64,000 bases of DNA from NCBI RefSeq assembly GCF_006517275.1, contig NZ_CP041191.1:1048501-1112500 (forward strand), written 5' to 3'. Origin of the DNA: Labrenzia sp. PHM005. Lineage in GTDB: Bacteria > Pseudomonadota > Alphaproteobacteria > Rhizobiales > Stappiaceae. Below are positions 26,112-34,900 of the stretch, piece by piece (the first letter of the stretch is position 1; every line of letters starts with the position of its first letter). The notes below the pieces were generated by a model. It made no database searches, was not told the origin of the DNA, and saw nothing but the letters and a program-made list of their open reading frames with translations. Made by a program: the position numbers and the translations under genes.

Positions 26112-27029
26112 ATGAGTGAGCAAGACAAACTCGACAGGTTTGAATTGGCCAGGCCCCGCCTATTGGGGCTGGCCTACCGCCTGCTTGGGTCTTGGGCGGA
26201 TGCGGAAGACGCCGTTCAAGATACCTTCCTGCGCTGGCAAGATACGGATGCCGGCGTGATCCACAATCCTGATGGCTGGCTGACGACCGCCTGTACCAAC
26301 CGTTGTCTCGACATCTTGAAGTCCGCCGGACGCCAGCGTGTCGACTATGTCGGTCCGTGGTTGCCGGAACCCCTGCAGACCGAAACGGTCGCGGGCCCTG
26401 AGGAGCGGCTTGAATTGGCGTCGTCTTTGACCACGGCTTTCCTGTTGCTTTTGGAGCGGCTCAGCCCGAAGGAACGGGCAGCTTATCTGCTGCGCGAGAT
26501 CTTTGATCACCCGTACAACCAAATTGCTGAAACACTGGATCTTTCTGAATCGGCTTGCCGTCAGCTGGTATCAAGGGCTGGCCGGGTCATTGGCAAGGAC
26601 AGTGCACGCTATGTACCCAGCGAAGAACGGCAAAGTGAACTTTTGTCCGCTTTTCAAAATGCGATCCGCACCGGTTCGCTGACAACACTCAGTACCATGC
26701 TGTCAGAAGACATTGAGCTGCACACTGATGGCGGCGGTAAAGTCCGGGCTGCACTTCGGATTCTGAACGGCCGGGAAACGATCGAAATCTTTCTGCGTCA
26801 GGTTCTCTGCAAAGCCTGGCCTGGGTATGACCTGAACACAGCGGAGATCAATGGCCGGCAAGGGTTGATCGCATCGGAGAACGGCGAAATCACCGCTGTC
26901 TTGACCGCCGAATTTGGCGAAGATGGCAAAGCCCGTCAGATTTTCATCATGCGTAATCCGGAAAAGCTCCGGCATTTCATGACGCTCGCCCGGCATGAAG
27001 CTGGCAGTGGAGAACTAAAGGTCAACTGA
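26112..27029 (+). CDS. ECF41-family RNA polymerase sigma factor
   Basis: A 305-residue extracytoplasmic-function sigma factor. Region 2 (about 10-75) and region 4 (about 105-165, with ERAAYLLREIFDHPYNQIAETL) are followed by a SnoaL-like extension (175-300). Three signature motifs of ECF41 are present: WLPEP (83-87), DGGGK (206-210) and NPEKL (282-286). In this family the extension, not a separate anti-sigma factor, governs activity. It is the second gene of a three-gene operon starting at an ECF41 promoter, so autoregulation is expected. The signal is unknown. Confidence 0.93.
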   Translation: MSEQDKLDRFELARPRLLGLAYRLLGSWADAEDAVQDTFLRWQDTDAGVIHNPDGWLTTACTNRCLDILKSAGRQRVDYVGPWLPEPLQTETVAGPEERLELASSLTTAFLLLLERLSPKERAAYLLREIFDHPYNQIAETLDLSESACRQLVSRAGRVIGKDSARYVPSEERQSELLSAFQNAIRTGSLTTLSTMLSEDIELHTDGGGKVRAALRILNGRETIEIFLRQVLCKAWPGYDLNTAEINGRQGLIASENGEITAVLTAEFGEDGKARQIFIMRNPEKLRHFMTLARHEAGSGELKVN

Positions 27030-27031
27030 GC

Positions 27032-28255
27032 ATGTCGACAGAACGGAAAACCTTGTGTGTCGTCCTGTTGACGACGCTGACGGGATGGATTGGCTTTTCT
27101 CTTCCCTTCCCGATTTTCAGCCACATCTTTCTGGATCCGGCTCATGGCATCGTGACAGCGGACATGAGCACCGTGACCCGAACTATGCTGCTCGGGTCGG
27201 CGATGGCGCTTTATCCGCTGGGTCAGATGATCGGCGCCCCATTCCTAGGCCGTCTGTCGGATAAATATGGCCGCAAACCGGTGCTGGTTGCCTGCCTCTG
27301 GCTGACAACACTGGGCGCTTTGATTCTAGCCTTTGGTGTGGCAGCCGGATCCATCGCGCTGATCCTGATTGGCAGGCTGTTCACCGGTATCGCCGAGGGC
27401 AGTCTGGCCATTGTTCAATCAATCGCATCCGATATCAGTTCTCCGCGCACCAAGGCTCGCAACTTTGCCTACATCGGTATTGCGATTGATGTCGGTTTCA
27501 TCATCGGTCCCATCGCAGGTGGTTTGTTGTCGGATTCAGCGCTTCATCCCATGTTCAATGTGGCCTTGCCGTTCTGGTGCGGAGCCGCGGTGTTTGGCGC
27601 AAATGCAATAATGGTGATGGCATTTCTGTCTCCGGCTGGACAGGCAGAAAAACAGACTGCACCTGCAAGAAGCCTGCGCGCAGCTTTGACGGACCGGTCA
27701 CTGGTTCCAGTTTTTGCGCTGACCTTTGCGACCTTCTGGGCGATCATGATCTTCTTTGATTTCTCAGCCGTCTATTTCGTCCAGGTTTTTGACACTCAAC
27801 CGGCCTTGCTGGGCGTCTTGACAGCCTTGATATCGGCGCCGTTGATCGCCTCGGGGCTGGTCGCCGGCAAGGTTGACGAGAAGATCGGACCGGTGAAAAT
27901 GGCTTACCTGTCCCTTGGATTGCTTGCAGGCGGCACAGCGCTTTTCCTGATCCCGGACAGTCTGATTGGGCTCGCCCTTCCCGTGTGCATCATTTGCGTA
28001 GGGATCAATTTCGGCCAGACGGCCACGTCGGTGATTGCTTCTGATCGGGCAGGCCCGGGCGAACAGGGCCAGGTCATGGGCCTGTACCGGTCGATTACTG
28101 TTGCCGCTGCAGCGATTTCGGCAATCATCGGTGGTCTTCTGGCTGGTTTTACCCCGCAAGGACCGTTTTTGACCGCAATTCTGGCCGCTGGCCTAGGCTT
28201 TTTAGTTTTGAATGCCCTTCAAAGTACGCCTGCACCGGTAACGGAAGACGCCTAA
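27032..28255 (+). CDS. Major facilitator superfamily transporter
   Basis: A 407-residue protein with twelve predicted membrane segments. The loop between helices 2 and 3 has the MFS motif GRLSDKYGRKPVL, and GRLFTGIAEGSLAIVQSIASDI follows in helices 4-5, as in TetA-like drug/proton antiporters. It begins 2 bp after the ECF41 sigma gene, so it is probably an exporter under the same control. Its substrate cannot be predicted. Confidence 0.88.
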   Translation: MSTERKTLCVVLLTTLTGWIGFSLPFPIFSHIFLDPAHGIVTADMSTVTRTMLLGSAMALYPLGQMIGAPFLGRLSDKYGRKPVLVACLWLTTLGALILAFGVAAGSIALILIGRLFTGIAEGSLAIVQSIASDISSPRTKARNFAYIGIAIDVGFIIGPIAGGLLSDSALHPMFNVALPFWCGAAVFGANAIMVMAFLSPAGQAEKQTAPARSLRAALTDRSLVPVFALTFATFWAIMIFFDFSAVYFVQVFDTQPALLGVLTALISAPLIASGLVAGKVDEKIGPVKMAYLSLGLLAGGTALFLIPDSLIGLALPVCIICVGINFGQTATSVIASDRAGPGEQGQVMGLYRSITVAAAAISAIIGGLLAGFTPQGPFLTAILAAGLGFLVLNALQSTPAPVTEDA

Positions 28256-28280
28256 TCTCAGAAAAATGATGTTGCAGCTG

Positions 28281-28306
28281 CCGATGTGTCGAAACCGACC
28301 CATCGG
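28281..28306. promoter_or_regulatory. Probable upstream activator site for the DctD-like regulator
   Basis: A 26-bp palindrome with arms CCGATGTGTCG and CGACCCATCGG around AAAC, one mismatch per arm. It is centred about 130 bp upstream of the -24 box of the dctP promoter, a typical enhancer distance. A degenerate second copy sharing ATGTGTCG lies at 28316-28335. Confidence 0.65.
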
Positions 28307-28420
28307 TAGTTTTCCATGTGTCGCTTTCCACCCAGAATCTTAATCATTCGATTTCCGTGGCGGCAGACCATTCATTTCTCACCGACTGGTTTTGGCCATT
28401 TCCTGCCGGTTCCAGGCAAT

Positions 28421-28436
28421 TGGCACAGGCTTTGCT
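28421..28436 (+). promoter_or_regulatory. Sigma-54 promoter of the dctPQM operon
   Basis: TGGCAC-N5-TTGCT: the invariant GG (-24) and GC (-12) are separated by exactly 10 bp. It lies 77 bp upstream of the dctP start codon. Confidence 0.85.
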
Positions 28437-28512
28437 GTTAAAGCTGCGACCCGCGCCTTGCGCTGTCCAGCCATAATGGCTGTCTTTTGAGAAATGTCTG
28501 GGAGGACATCCA

Positions 28513-29520
28513 ATGAAAAAGTTTGTTATCGCCGCTGCTGCTGCGGCTTCTTTCGCCATGACATCTGGTGCTTATGCTGCTGACGAATGTGGCGACGGCG
28601 AAATCGTCATCAAGTTCAGCCACGTTGTGTCCGCGCAAGGCCACCCGAAAGGTGAAATGGCATCTGCTCTGGCGGATCGCATCAATGCGGAAATGGATGG
28701 TAAGGCCTGCATGCAGGTGTTCCCGTCTTCGCAGCTGTTTGACGACAACAAGGTGATGGAAGCCCTTCTGCTCGGTGATGTTCAGCTGGCCGCACCGTCG
28801 CTTTCCAAGTTCGAATCCTACACCCTAAAGTACCGCCTGTTCGACCTGCCGTTCCTGTTCTCCAACATGGAAGCTGTGACCACATTCACCAAGGGTGAAA
28901 AAGGTCAGGAACTGCTCGGCGCGATGTCCGACTACGGTTTCGTGGGCCTTGGTTATGTCTTTAACGGTCTGAAGCAGTTCTCTGCCAACAAGCCACTGGA
29001 AGTTCCGTCAGATGCCAAAGGCTTGAAATTCCGCGTTCAGACGTCTGACGTTGCGGTTGCCATGATTGAAGCCATGGGCGCAAACGCTCAGAAACTGGCG
29101 TTCAAAGAAGTCTACGGCGCGCTGCAGACCGGTGTTGTGGACGGTCAGGAAAACACCTGGTCCAACATCTACACCAAGAAGTTCTTTGAGGTTCAGGACG
29201 GCACCACTGAAACCAACCACCAGCTGCTGACCTACCTGGCAGTGACTTCTCAAGAATGGCTAGACAGCCTGGAAGCTGGTACCCGTGATCAGTTCCTGAA
29301 GATCTTCAACGAAGTTGCAGACGAGTACAACAACCGTTCCACCGAGATCAACGCTCAGAACAAAGCCAAGATCATCGAAAACGGCGGTGTTGTCCGTCAG
29401 CTGACACCTGAGCAGCGCGACGAGTGGGTTAACACCATGAAGCCGGTTTGGGGCAAGTTCAAAGACGACATCGGTCAGGACGTGATCGATGCTGCGGTTG
29501 CATCCAACCAAGCCAGCTAA
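28513..29520 (+). CDS. dctP: TRAP transporter, periplasmic substrate-binding protein DctP
   Basis: A 335-residue binding protein with a signal peptide (AAAAAASFAMTSGAYAADE). DctP hallmarks are KFSHVVSAQGHPKGEMA near the mature N-terminus, the conserved arginine in LKFRVQTSDVAVAMIEAMGA, and GVVDGQENTWSNIYTKKFFEVQ. The arginine pairs with a carboxylate on the ligand, so an organic acid, probably a C4-dicarboxylate, is expected. Codon use is notably biased (high expression). First gene of dctPQM, behind a sigma-54 promoter and with a strong hairpin after it. Confidence 0.95.
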   Translation: MKKFVIAAAAAASFAMTSGAYAADECGDGEIVIKFSHVVSAQGHPKGEMASALADRINAEMDGKACMQVFPSSQLFDDNKVMEALLLGDVQLAAPSLSKFESYTLKYRLFDLPFLFSNMEAVTTFTKGEKGQELLGAMSDYGFVGLGYVFNGLKQFSANKPLEVPSDAKGLKFRVQTSDVAVAMIEAMGANAQKLAFKEVYGALQTGVVDGQENTWSNIYTKKFFEVQDGTTETNHQLLTYLAVTSQEWLDSLEAGTRDQFLKIFNEVADEYNNRSTEINAQNKAKIIENGGVVRQLTPEQRDEWVNTMKPVWGKFKDDIGQDVIDAAVASNQAS

Positions 29521-29532
29521 TTCTGGCTCATC

Positions 29533-29555
29533 GTGACCGGGCACAGCCCGGTCAC
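29533..29555 (+). terminator. Intra-operon hairpin between dctP and dctQ
   Basis: A perfect 10-bp stem GTGACCGGGC/GCCCGGTCAC with an ACA loop, followed by a weak U-rich tract. It lies 12 bp after the dctP stop. It would stabilise the dctP message or partially terminate, giving more binding protein than permease. Confidence 0.7.
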
Positions 29556-29636
29556 ACTTTTCATTTTCAAAAATCAGTTGCCGCATAAAAGCGGCTGGAA
29601 GCCGGCGCTGATCGCGCAGGTTATGGGGAGGCTTGC

Positions 29637-30269
29637 ATGTCCCGCGTCGGACGGTTTGTCGATTCTTTGGAAGAAAACATCATCGCCATCATCCTGGCGC
29701 TGATGACCATCGTCACCTTCAGCCAGGTGGTCGCCAGATACGGGTTCAACTCCGGCTGGGGCGGTGCTTTGGAACTCACCCGCGTTCTGTTCGCCTGGCT
29801 CATCCTTTTCGGTATGAGCTATGGGCTGAAAATCGGCGCTCACCTCGGCGTGGACGCTGTCATCAATCTTCTGCCGCGTCCGCTGTTCCGTCTCGCCGCT
29901 CTCTTGGGCGCAGCGCTGACGGTCCTTTATGCCCTGCTGCTGTTTGATGCCACATGGTTCGGATCACTGTTTGGCTTGGACCACAAAGGAGCCACCGGCG
30001 GCGCTTACGCTTATGTGGCGAAGTTCTACAAGCTGCCCATCGGCATGGAAGATTTGAAATGGCCGGTGTTCATCCAGGAATGGTTTGATGTGAAAGAGCG
30101 TGTCCCGCGCTGGATTCCCTACATCATCCTACCAATTGGCCTTCTCCTGCTTGCCTTCCGCGCGGCCCAGGCTTTTGTCCTGATCCTCATGGGCAAAAAA
30201 GACGCCATCATCGCTGCCCACGAGGCAGAAGAGCTGGTGGCGGAAAACAAAGACGTCTTGAAGGACTGA
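29637..30269 (+). CDS. dctQ: TRAP transporter, small permease subunit DctQ
   Basis: A 210-residue membrane protein with four transmembrane helices: MTIVTFSQVVARYGFN and WGGALELTRVLFAWLILFGMSYGLK in helices 1-2 are the DctQ signature. A hydrophilic insertion (about residues 118-150) separates helices 3 and 4, common in C4-dicarboxylate DctQ proteins. It couples DctP to DctM. The stop is 4 bp before dctM. Confidence 0.93.
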   Translation: MSRVGRFVDSLEENIIAIILALMTIVTFSQVVARYGFNSGWGGALELTRVLFAWLILFGMSYGLKIGAHLGVDAVINLLPRPLFRLAALLGAALTVLYALLLFDATWFGSLFGLDHKGATGGAYAYVAKFYKLPIGMEDLKWPVFIQEWFDVKERVPRWIPYIILPIGLLLLAFRAAQAFVLILMGKKDAIIAAHEAEELVAENKDVLKD

Positions 30270-30273
30270 GCCG

Positions 30274-31875
30274 ATGGAAACCGCATTCTTATTTTTCTTC
30301 GTTTTCGGCTTTTTGTTCCTCGGGGTTCCGATTGCCGTCTCGCTTGGCCTCTCCGCCGTTCTTTACATCGCGCTCTTCAGTCACGATTCCATGAGCTCCG
30401 TGGCTGTGCAGCTGTTCAACGCCTCGCAGAACTTCACCCTTCTGGCGATTCCGTTCTTCATCCTGGCCTCCAGCTTCATGTCGACCGGTGGTGTTGCCCG
30501 TAGAATCATCCGCTTTTCAATCGCAACGGTGGGTTCGATTCGGGGCGGCTTGGCGATTGCGGGCGTTTTCGCCTGTATGCTGTTCGCAGCGCTTTCTGGC
30601 TCCTCTCCGGCAACGGTGGTCGCCATCGGCACCATTGCCATCGCCGGTATGCGTCAGGCGGGCTACACCAAGGAATTCGCAGCTGGTGTTATCGCCAACG
30701 CGGGTACTCTCGGCATCCTGATCCCGCCGTCCATCGTGATGGTCGTTTACGCTGCTGCCACCAACGTTTCCGTCGGGCGTATGTTCTTGGCGGGTGTTAT
30801 CCCCGGCATCATCGCCGGTCTGATGCTGATGATCGCCATCTACATCATGGCGCGGGTCAAGAACTTGCCAGCACAGCCGTGGCCGGGGTTCAAGGAAATC
30901 TGGGGCGCCTTGTCAGAAGCTGCTGTCGGCCTTTTCCTGATGGTCATCATCCTCGGCGGGATCTATCTCGGCATCTTCACCCCGACGGAAGCTGCTGCGG
31001 TGGCCGCCGTTTATGCCTGCCTGATCGCCCTCTTTGTCTATCGTGACATGGGTCCGCTTTCAGGTATTGGCTGGGTCGAGGAAAGTGATAGCCCGCTGGC
31101 GCTTACTGGCTTCAAGGCAATCACTTATTCGGTCGTCTTGATGCTGGCCTGGTCTGGCATTGCCTATGGTGTGACCGACCGGACGGCGATGTTCGGTTGG
31201 GATAGCTTTGTGGTGCTTCTTGTTGCCCTTGTGGCCTATCCGCTGCTGCGCGCTGGCATCAGCCCTGCCCAGCTCACGCCGGCCTATGCCGCAGGTGGGA
31301 AGGTCTGGGGCCGGAACCTTGCAATCATCGGCTGGAAATTTCTACCGGCATTGTTCCACAAAGACACCAAGAAGGTTCTGACGGATTCGGCCAAGACGAC
31401 CATCATGTTGATGTTCATCATCGTCAACGCGCTGCTCTTTGCACACACGTTGACGGCCGAACAGATTCCGCAGGTGATTACCGACTGGATGGTCGAAGCC
31501 GGCTTCAACTGGTTCACCTTCCTGATCGCGGTCAACATCTTGTTGTTGATCGGCGGCCAGTTCATGGAACCGTCGGGTCTGCTCCTGATCGTTGCGCCGG
31601 TGGTGTTCCCGATCGGTCTTGAGCTTGGAGTGGATCCGATCCACCTGGGTATCTTGATGGTCGTGAACATGGAAATCGGCATGATCACACCACCGATCGG
31701 TCTGAACCTCTTCGTGACATCCGGCATCACAGGCATGAGTCTGGTTCAGGTTGTGAAAGCGGCCGCTCCGTTCGTGCTGGTCTTGCTGGCCTTCTTGATC
31801 CTGGTGACCTACGTCCCGGCACTCTCCACATGGCTGCCGTATATGCTGATGGGTCCGGAGATCATCACAAACTAG
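30274..31875 (+). CDS. dctM: TRAP transporter, large permease subunit DctM
   Basis: A 533-residue sodium-driven permease with about fourteen hydrophobic segments. DctM signatures are FVFGFLFLGVPIAVSLGL, ALSGSSPATVVAIGTIAIAGM, GTLGILIPPSIVMVVYA and, in the second half, GMITPPIGLNLFVTSGI. It is about 100 residues longer than the shortest DctM proteins because of a central insert (about 240-370), as in many alphaproteobacterial TRAP permeases. Last gene of the operon; a terminator follows. Confidence 0.95.
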   Translation: METAFLFFFVFGFLFLGVPIAVSLGLSAVLYIALFSHDSMSSVAVQLFNASQNFTLLAIPFFILASSFMSTGGVARRIIRFSIATVGSIRGGLAIAGVFACMLFAALSGSSPATVVAIGTIAIAGMRQAGYTKEFAAGVIANAGTLGILIPPSIVMVVYAAATNVSVGRMFLAGVIPGIIAGLMLMIAIYIMARVKNLPAQPWPGFKEIWGALSEAAVGLFLMVIILGGIYLGIFTPTEAAAVAAVYACLIALFVYRDMGPLSGIGWVEESDSPLALTGFKAITYSVVLMLAWSGIAYGVTDRTAMFGWDSFVVLLVALVAYPLLRAGISPAQLTPAYAAGGKVWGRNLAIIGWKFLPALFHKDTKKVLTDSAKTTIMLMFIIVNALLFAHTLTAEQIPQVITDWMVEAGFNWFTFLIAVNILLLIGGQFMEPSGLLLIVAPVVFPIGLELGVDPIHLGILMVVNMEIGMITPPIGLNLFVTSGITGMSLVQVVKAAAPFVLVLLAFLILVTYVPALSTWLPYMLMGPEIITN

Positions 31876-31907
31876 GTCCGGCGTTAAACTCAATATAACG
31901 CTTCAAG

Positions 31908-31936
31908 CGGCGGGCTCGGGCCCGCCGTTTTCTTTT
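31908..31936 (+). terminator. Rho-independent terminator of dctPQM
   Basis: Stem CGGCGGGC/GCCCGCCG with a four-base loop followed by TTTTCTTTT, starting 33 bp after the dctM stop. Confidence 0.88.
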
Positions 31937-32031
31937 GTTGTGTGATGGCGTGCCCATTCTTTGAAAGAGCGCGATCGCTTTACCGCCGGATTTGAAGATA
32001 ATGATCTCCGTATTGAAGCTAGGAGCAGCGA

Positions 32032-32679
32032 ATGCCGTCCTCAACTGATCCATTTTCATCGCTGACTGAATTTATCACCACCCCGGAAGAGCTGGAGAAC
32101 ATCGGGGGGCATCCCCTTCCGCAAATTGCAGCCAAGGAATTGCCTGCTCTCGACGAGATTTGCCGTGATTTTATCTCCCGGTCCCCTTTTTGTTTTGTCG
32201 CCTCTGCCAATCCGGGTGGCCACATCGACATCTCGCCAAAAGGGGACGCGGCCGGCTTTGCAAAAGTCCTCTCGCCATCGCTGTTGGCCATTCCGGATCG
32301 TCCGGGCAACCGCCGTCTCGATACGTTTCACAATCTTCTCAAGGATCAGCGCGTGGGGTTGCTGTTTCTTCTGCCAGGACGGGGAGAAACCATTCGTATT
32401 CGCGGCGAAGGAAAATTGACCCGGGACCCGAAGCTCCTGAAAAGCTTTGAAGTTCAGAGCCGTTCTCCAAAGTTGGCTTTGGCCGTTCACGTGACGTCTG
32501 TCTTCATGCATTGTCCCAAATGCGTGTTTCGTTCTGGCCTCTGGCAGCCCGAGGCCTGGCCAGATGTAACCGGCCTTGCAGACATGAATGAAGCGATGGT
32601 CAAACACGCCCAAATCGGCCTCAGTCCGGAAGAGTGGTTCGAAACACTCAAACAAAAAGGCGAACTTGATCTCTGGTGA
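32032..32679 (+). CDS. Pyridoxamine 5'-phosphate oxidase-like FMN-binding protein
   Basis: A 215-residue split-barrel flavoprotein. The core FCFVASANPGGHIDISPKGD, followed by PDRPGNRRLDTFHNLL and VGLLFLLPGRGETIRIRG, is the pattern of the MSMEG_1061-type PPOX family. HCPKCVFRS near the C-terminus is characteristic of the branch. The substrate is unknown; the fold binds FMN or F420 and is unlikely to be the vitamin B6 enzyme itself. GGAG precedes the ATG. Confidence 0.85.
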   Translation: MPSSTDPFSSLTEFITTPEELENIGGHPLPQIAAKELPALDEICRDFISRSPFCFVASANPGGHIDISPKGDAAGFAKVLSPSLLAIPDRPGNRRLDTFHNLLKDQRVGLLFLLPGRGETIRIRGEGKLTRDPKLLKSFEVQSRSPKLALAVHVTSVFMHCPKCVFRSGLWQPEAWPDVTGLADMNEAMVKHAQIGLSPEEWFETLKQKGELDLW

Positions 32680-32719
32680 CAGGGTTAGGCAAACCATTTG
32701 ACTGCAGATGGCGGGCGCA

Positions 32720-32749
32720 CAAAAAAACCGGCCTCCGAAGAGACCGGCT
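32720..32749 (-). terminator. Terminator of the SCP2-domain gene
   Basis: On the minus strand, CCGGTCTC and GAGGCCGG form a stem closed by a TTCG tetraloop and are followed by a run of T. It lies 35 bp after the stop of the gene at 32784-33080. Confidence 0.85.
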
Positions 32750-32783
32750 GCGAGGTATCTGCTTCTTTTTGGAAGAAGTCGGT

Positions 32784-33080
32784 TTAGACGACGCTACCCA
32801 GTTTCATGGCAACGCTCATGTCGCCTTCTACTTGCATCTTGCCGCCCATGAATGCTGCAGTCGGGTTCAAGTCTCCGGACAGCATGTCGGCCAGATCTTC
32901 AGCGGTCATCTTGATGGTGCAATCCGCCTCGTCATTGGCATTGCTGACGTCGGAACCTTGCAGAAAGATTGTGCCGGCATCGCCAAGATCGAATTTCACG
33001 CTTTCTTCGATACCGCCACCGGAAACCTTGTCGCGGATGTCGTTGGTGAGCTGTTCCAAGGACATAGAATTTTCTCCCAT
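32784..33080 (-). CDS. SCP2 sterol-carrier-domain protein
   Basis: A 98-residue single-domain protein matching the SCP2 lipid-transfer fold: an N-terminal helix, VKFDLGDAGTIFLQG, DCTIKMTAEDLADMLSGDLNPTAAFMGGKMQVEGDM, and a C-terminal hydrophobic strand. It would bind fatty acyl chains or other lipids in the cytoplasm. Single-gene transcript with its own terminator. Confidence 0.9.
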   Translation of the reverse strand: MGENSMSLEQLTNDIRDKVSGGGIEESVKFDLGDAGTIFLQGSDVSNANDEADCTIKMTAEDLADMLSGDLNPTAAFMGGKMQVEGDMSVAMKLGSVV

Positions 33081-33235
33081 ATGATTGAGGCGCTAGCCTC
33101 TCGTTGCTTCACTTGAAGCATGCCCTTTACGTAATCGTCAAGTGCAAAATGTCTTTTGAAGACTTCTTTGCCAGATTTTGACGATGCAAAATACAAACCT
33201 GCGCAGATACTCTCCGCTTTTCATCAGTTAGCCAA

Positions 33236-33265
33236 TAAAAAACACGGGGCCATTGGACCCCGTGT
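33236..33265 (-). terminator. Terminator of the MipA/OmpV gene
   Basis: Minus-strand hairpin ACACGGGG/CCCCGTGT with an eight-base loop followed by a T-run; it starts 33 bp past the stop codon. Confidence 0.88.
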
Positions 33266-33297
33266 CTTAAAAGTCAGTGTGACTGGGTAAATCCAGC

Positions 33298-34104
33298 TTA
33301 TTTGAAAACATCGAAGGCAAAGCGGTACGTCACGCCCAAGCCAATGTTGAACTGGTCTTCGCTGCCAATCTTGGCAATCGGGCTGTCGGCCGCATCGCCG
33401 ATCAGGCGTTCATAGCCACCCTGCAGATGGAGCCGGACATCATCGTTCCAGTCATAGCTGACGCGTGCAGCAAGCCCGACAGATTTGAAACCAGTTCCGC
33501 CTGGATCATATGCGGTCAAACGACCACCGCTGGCCGCAGCTTCTGCAGCGGACACGCCAAAATAAGTGTCCATGTAGTTGCCGGATGCAAATTCTGCGCG
33601 CGGGCCGATGCTCAGCTCCCACTTTTCTCCCGGATAGAGAATTCCGTCGAATCCGAGCTGGCCGACCTGGCCTGTGTGACCATTAAATCCCTGGCGCAGT
33701 TCTGCAAAGGCACGCCAGTGTTCGCCTCGAAAACCGCCGCCAAGGCCCAATTCCAAGGCCCAGTTGATCTTGTTGGTCCCAGTCAAATCTGTCGTATCGC
33801 TTGCTTCGCGCGAGCCGACAAACCCAAATGAGGGGTAGAAAAACACACCGCTGCGCCGGCGTCCGTCGACCACCTGACCGATGCCTGGAACATAGAAACG
33901 GCCAACTGAAATTAAAGGAAACGGATAAATAAGATAGGAATCCGATGCTTCATAGCGCGGTTTGATCATGGCTCCGACACCGAGATCGACCACAAACTGG
34001 CGGTTTGCGTCTTGTTCAGACAGACTGCCGCCCTGCGCAAAAGCTGCTCCGGAAACGGTCCCAGCCAGAAGGGCAACCATGGCCCGCGATATGATTTTTT
34101 TCAT
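33298..34104 (-). CDS. MipA/OmpV-family outer membrane protein
   Basis: A 268-residue exported protein with a signal peptide (RAMVALLAGTVSGAAFAQ). The mature part is made of alternating beta strands ending in an aromatic-containing strand (GLGVTYRFAFDVFK), as in outer-membrane barrels. VVDLGVGAMIKPRYEASDSYLIYPFPLISVG and DGRRRSGVFFYPS are typical of MipA/OmpV. In other bacteria the family scaffolds murein synthesis or acts as a small porin. The start is the third Met codon region, directly before the signal peptide. Confidence 0.9.
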   Translation of the reverse strand: MKKIISRAMVALLAGTVSGAAFAQGGSLSEQDANRQFVVDLGVGAMIKPRYEASDSYLIYPFPLISVGRFYVPGIGQVVDGRRRSGVFFYPSFGFVGSREASDTTDLTGTNKINWALELGLGGGFRGEHWRAFAELRQGFNGHTGQVGQLGFDGILYPGEKWELSIGPRAEFASGNYMDTYFGVSAAEAAASGGRLTAYDPGGTGFKSVGLAARVSYDWNDDVRLHLQGGYERLIGDAADSPIAKIGSEDQFNIGLGVTYRFAFDVFK

Positions 34105-34330
34105 GTGGTCCACACAATACCGGAAATTGTCAGGCCGGAAGATAGCACGATCAGTGCTAACGCAAAGTGCGGGAGAGTCGGGTTTTGATTAACTGTTGCA
34201 TTTTGGCACCGCGTTATCAGTGGGGAATTATCTGCCGTTTTCCCACGCAACACCCGGTTCGGCTTGCAGCCGGCAGTTCGGAAAGCTACATGAAGAACAA
34301 CACCCGCTCATAAAGGCAACGGACCGGACC

Positions 34331-34627
34331 ATGACAGCCCTTTTCACCGTGATCCTCATCGCACTGCAACTCTATGTCTATGTTGTGATCGCCAGTGCGA
34401 TTTTCTCCTGGCTCTTTGCCTTCAACATTGTCAACCCGCGCAATCAGATCATCGCGATGATTGGGCAGGTTCTCTATAATCTGACGGAACCCGCACTGCG
34501 GCCGATCCGCCGGTTCATGCCGGATCTCGGCGGGGTCGATATTTCTCCAGTTGTGCTGCTGCTTGGCATCATCTTCATTCAGATGATCATTCAAACCAAC
34601 TTGATGCCGCTCTTCCGCGGTTTCTAA
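34331..34627 (+). CDS. YggT-family membrane protein
   Basis: A 98-residue membrane protein with two hydrophobic segments (about 3-25 and 65-90) and the YggT signature IFSWLFAFNIVNPRNQ followed by LYNLTEPALRPIRRFMPDLGGVDISPVV. Length and motif order are typical. Homologues are implicated in osmotic tolerance and in placement of membrane proteins, without a firm mechanism. The ATG at 34331 gives the family N-terminus. Confidence 0.92.
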   Translation: MTALFTVILIALQLYVYVVIASAIFSWLFAFNIVNPRNQIIAMIGQVLYNLTEPALRPIRRFMPDLGGVDISPVVLLLGIIFIQMIIQTNLMPLFRGF

Positions 34628-34636
34628 ATTCCAAAA

Positions 34637-34670
34637 AGAAAACCCGGGCACGACGCTCGGGTTTTCTTTT
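34637..34670. terminator. Bidirectional terminator between yggT and the Trm112-like gene
   Basis: AGAAAACCCG pairs with CGGGTTTTCT around a short GC-rich loop. A-rich and T-rich flanks allow termination from either side of these convergent genes. Confidence 0.85.
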
Positions 34671-34681
34671 CTGAAGTCTTT

Positions 34682-34873
34682 TCACTCTTCGATTTTTCGC
34701 GCCTCGTCCGGCAGCATGATCGGAATGCCATTGCGGATTGGATAGGCCAATTTGGCCGTCCGAGAGATTAGCTCCTGCGCATCCGCATCGTATTCCAGCG
34801 TTGTTTTGGTGACTGGGCATACAAGAAGTTCCAAAAGTTTCCGGTCCACTGGCCGGTCAGGTGTTTCATTCAT
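34682..34873 (-). CDS. Trm112-family zinc-ribbon-like protein
   Basis: A 63-residue protein beginning [29 protein letters not shown] and including [18 protein letters not shown], the pattern of the Trm112/YcaR family. Only one of the four typical cysteines (in LVCPVT) is kept, as in many proteobacterial YcaR proteins. Eukaryotic Trm112 activates methyltransferases; the bacterial role is uncertain. It lies 27 bp downstream of the Lon-domain gene and is probably co-transcribed. Confidence 0.9.
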   Translation of the reverse strand: MNETPDRPVDRKLLELLVCPVTKTTLEYDADAQELISRTAKLAYPIRNGIPIMLPDEARKIEE

Positions 34874-34900
34874 AAAAGATGCCGTTTCCGCTTTTAGGGC

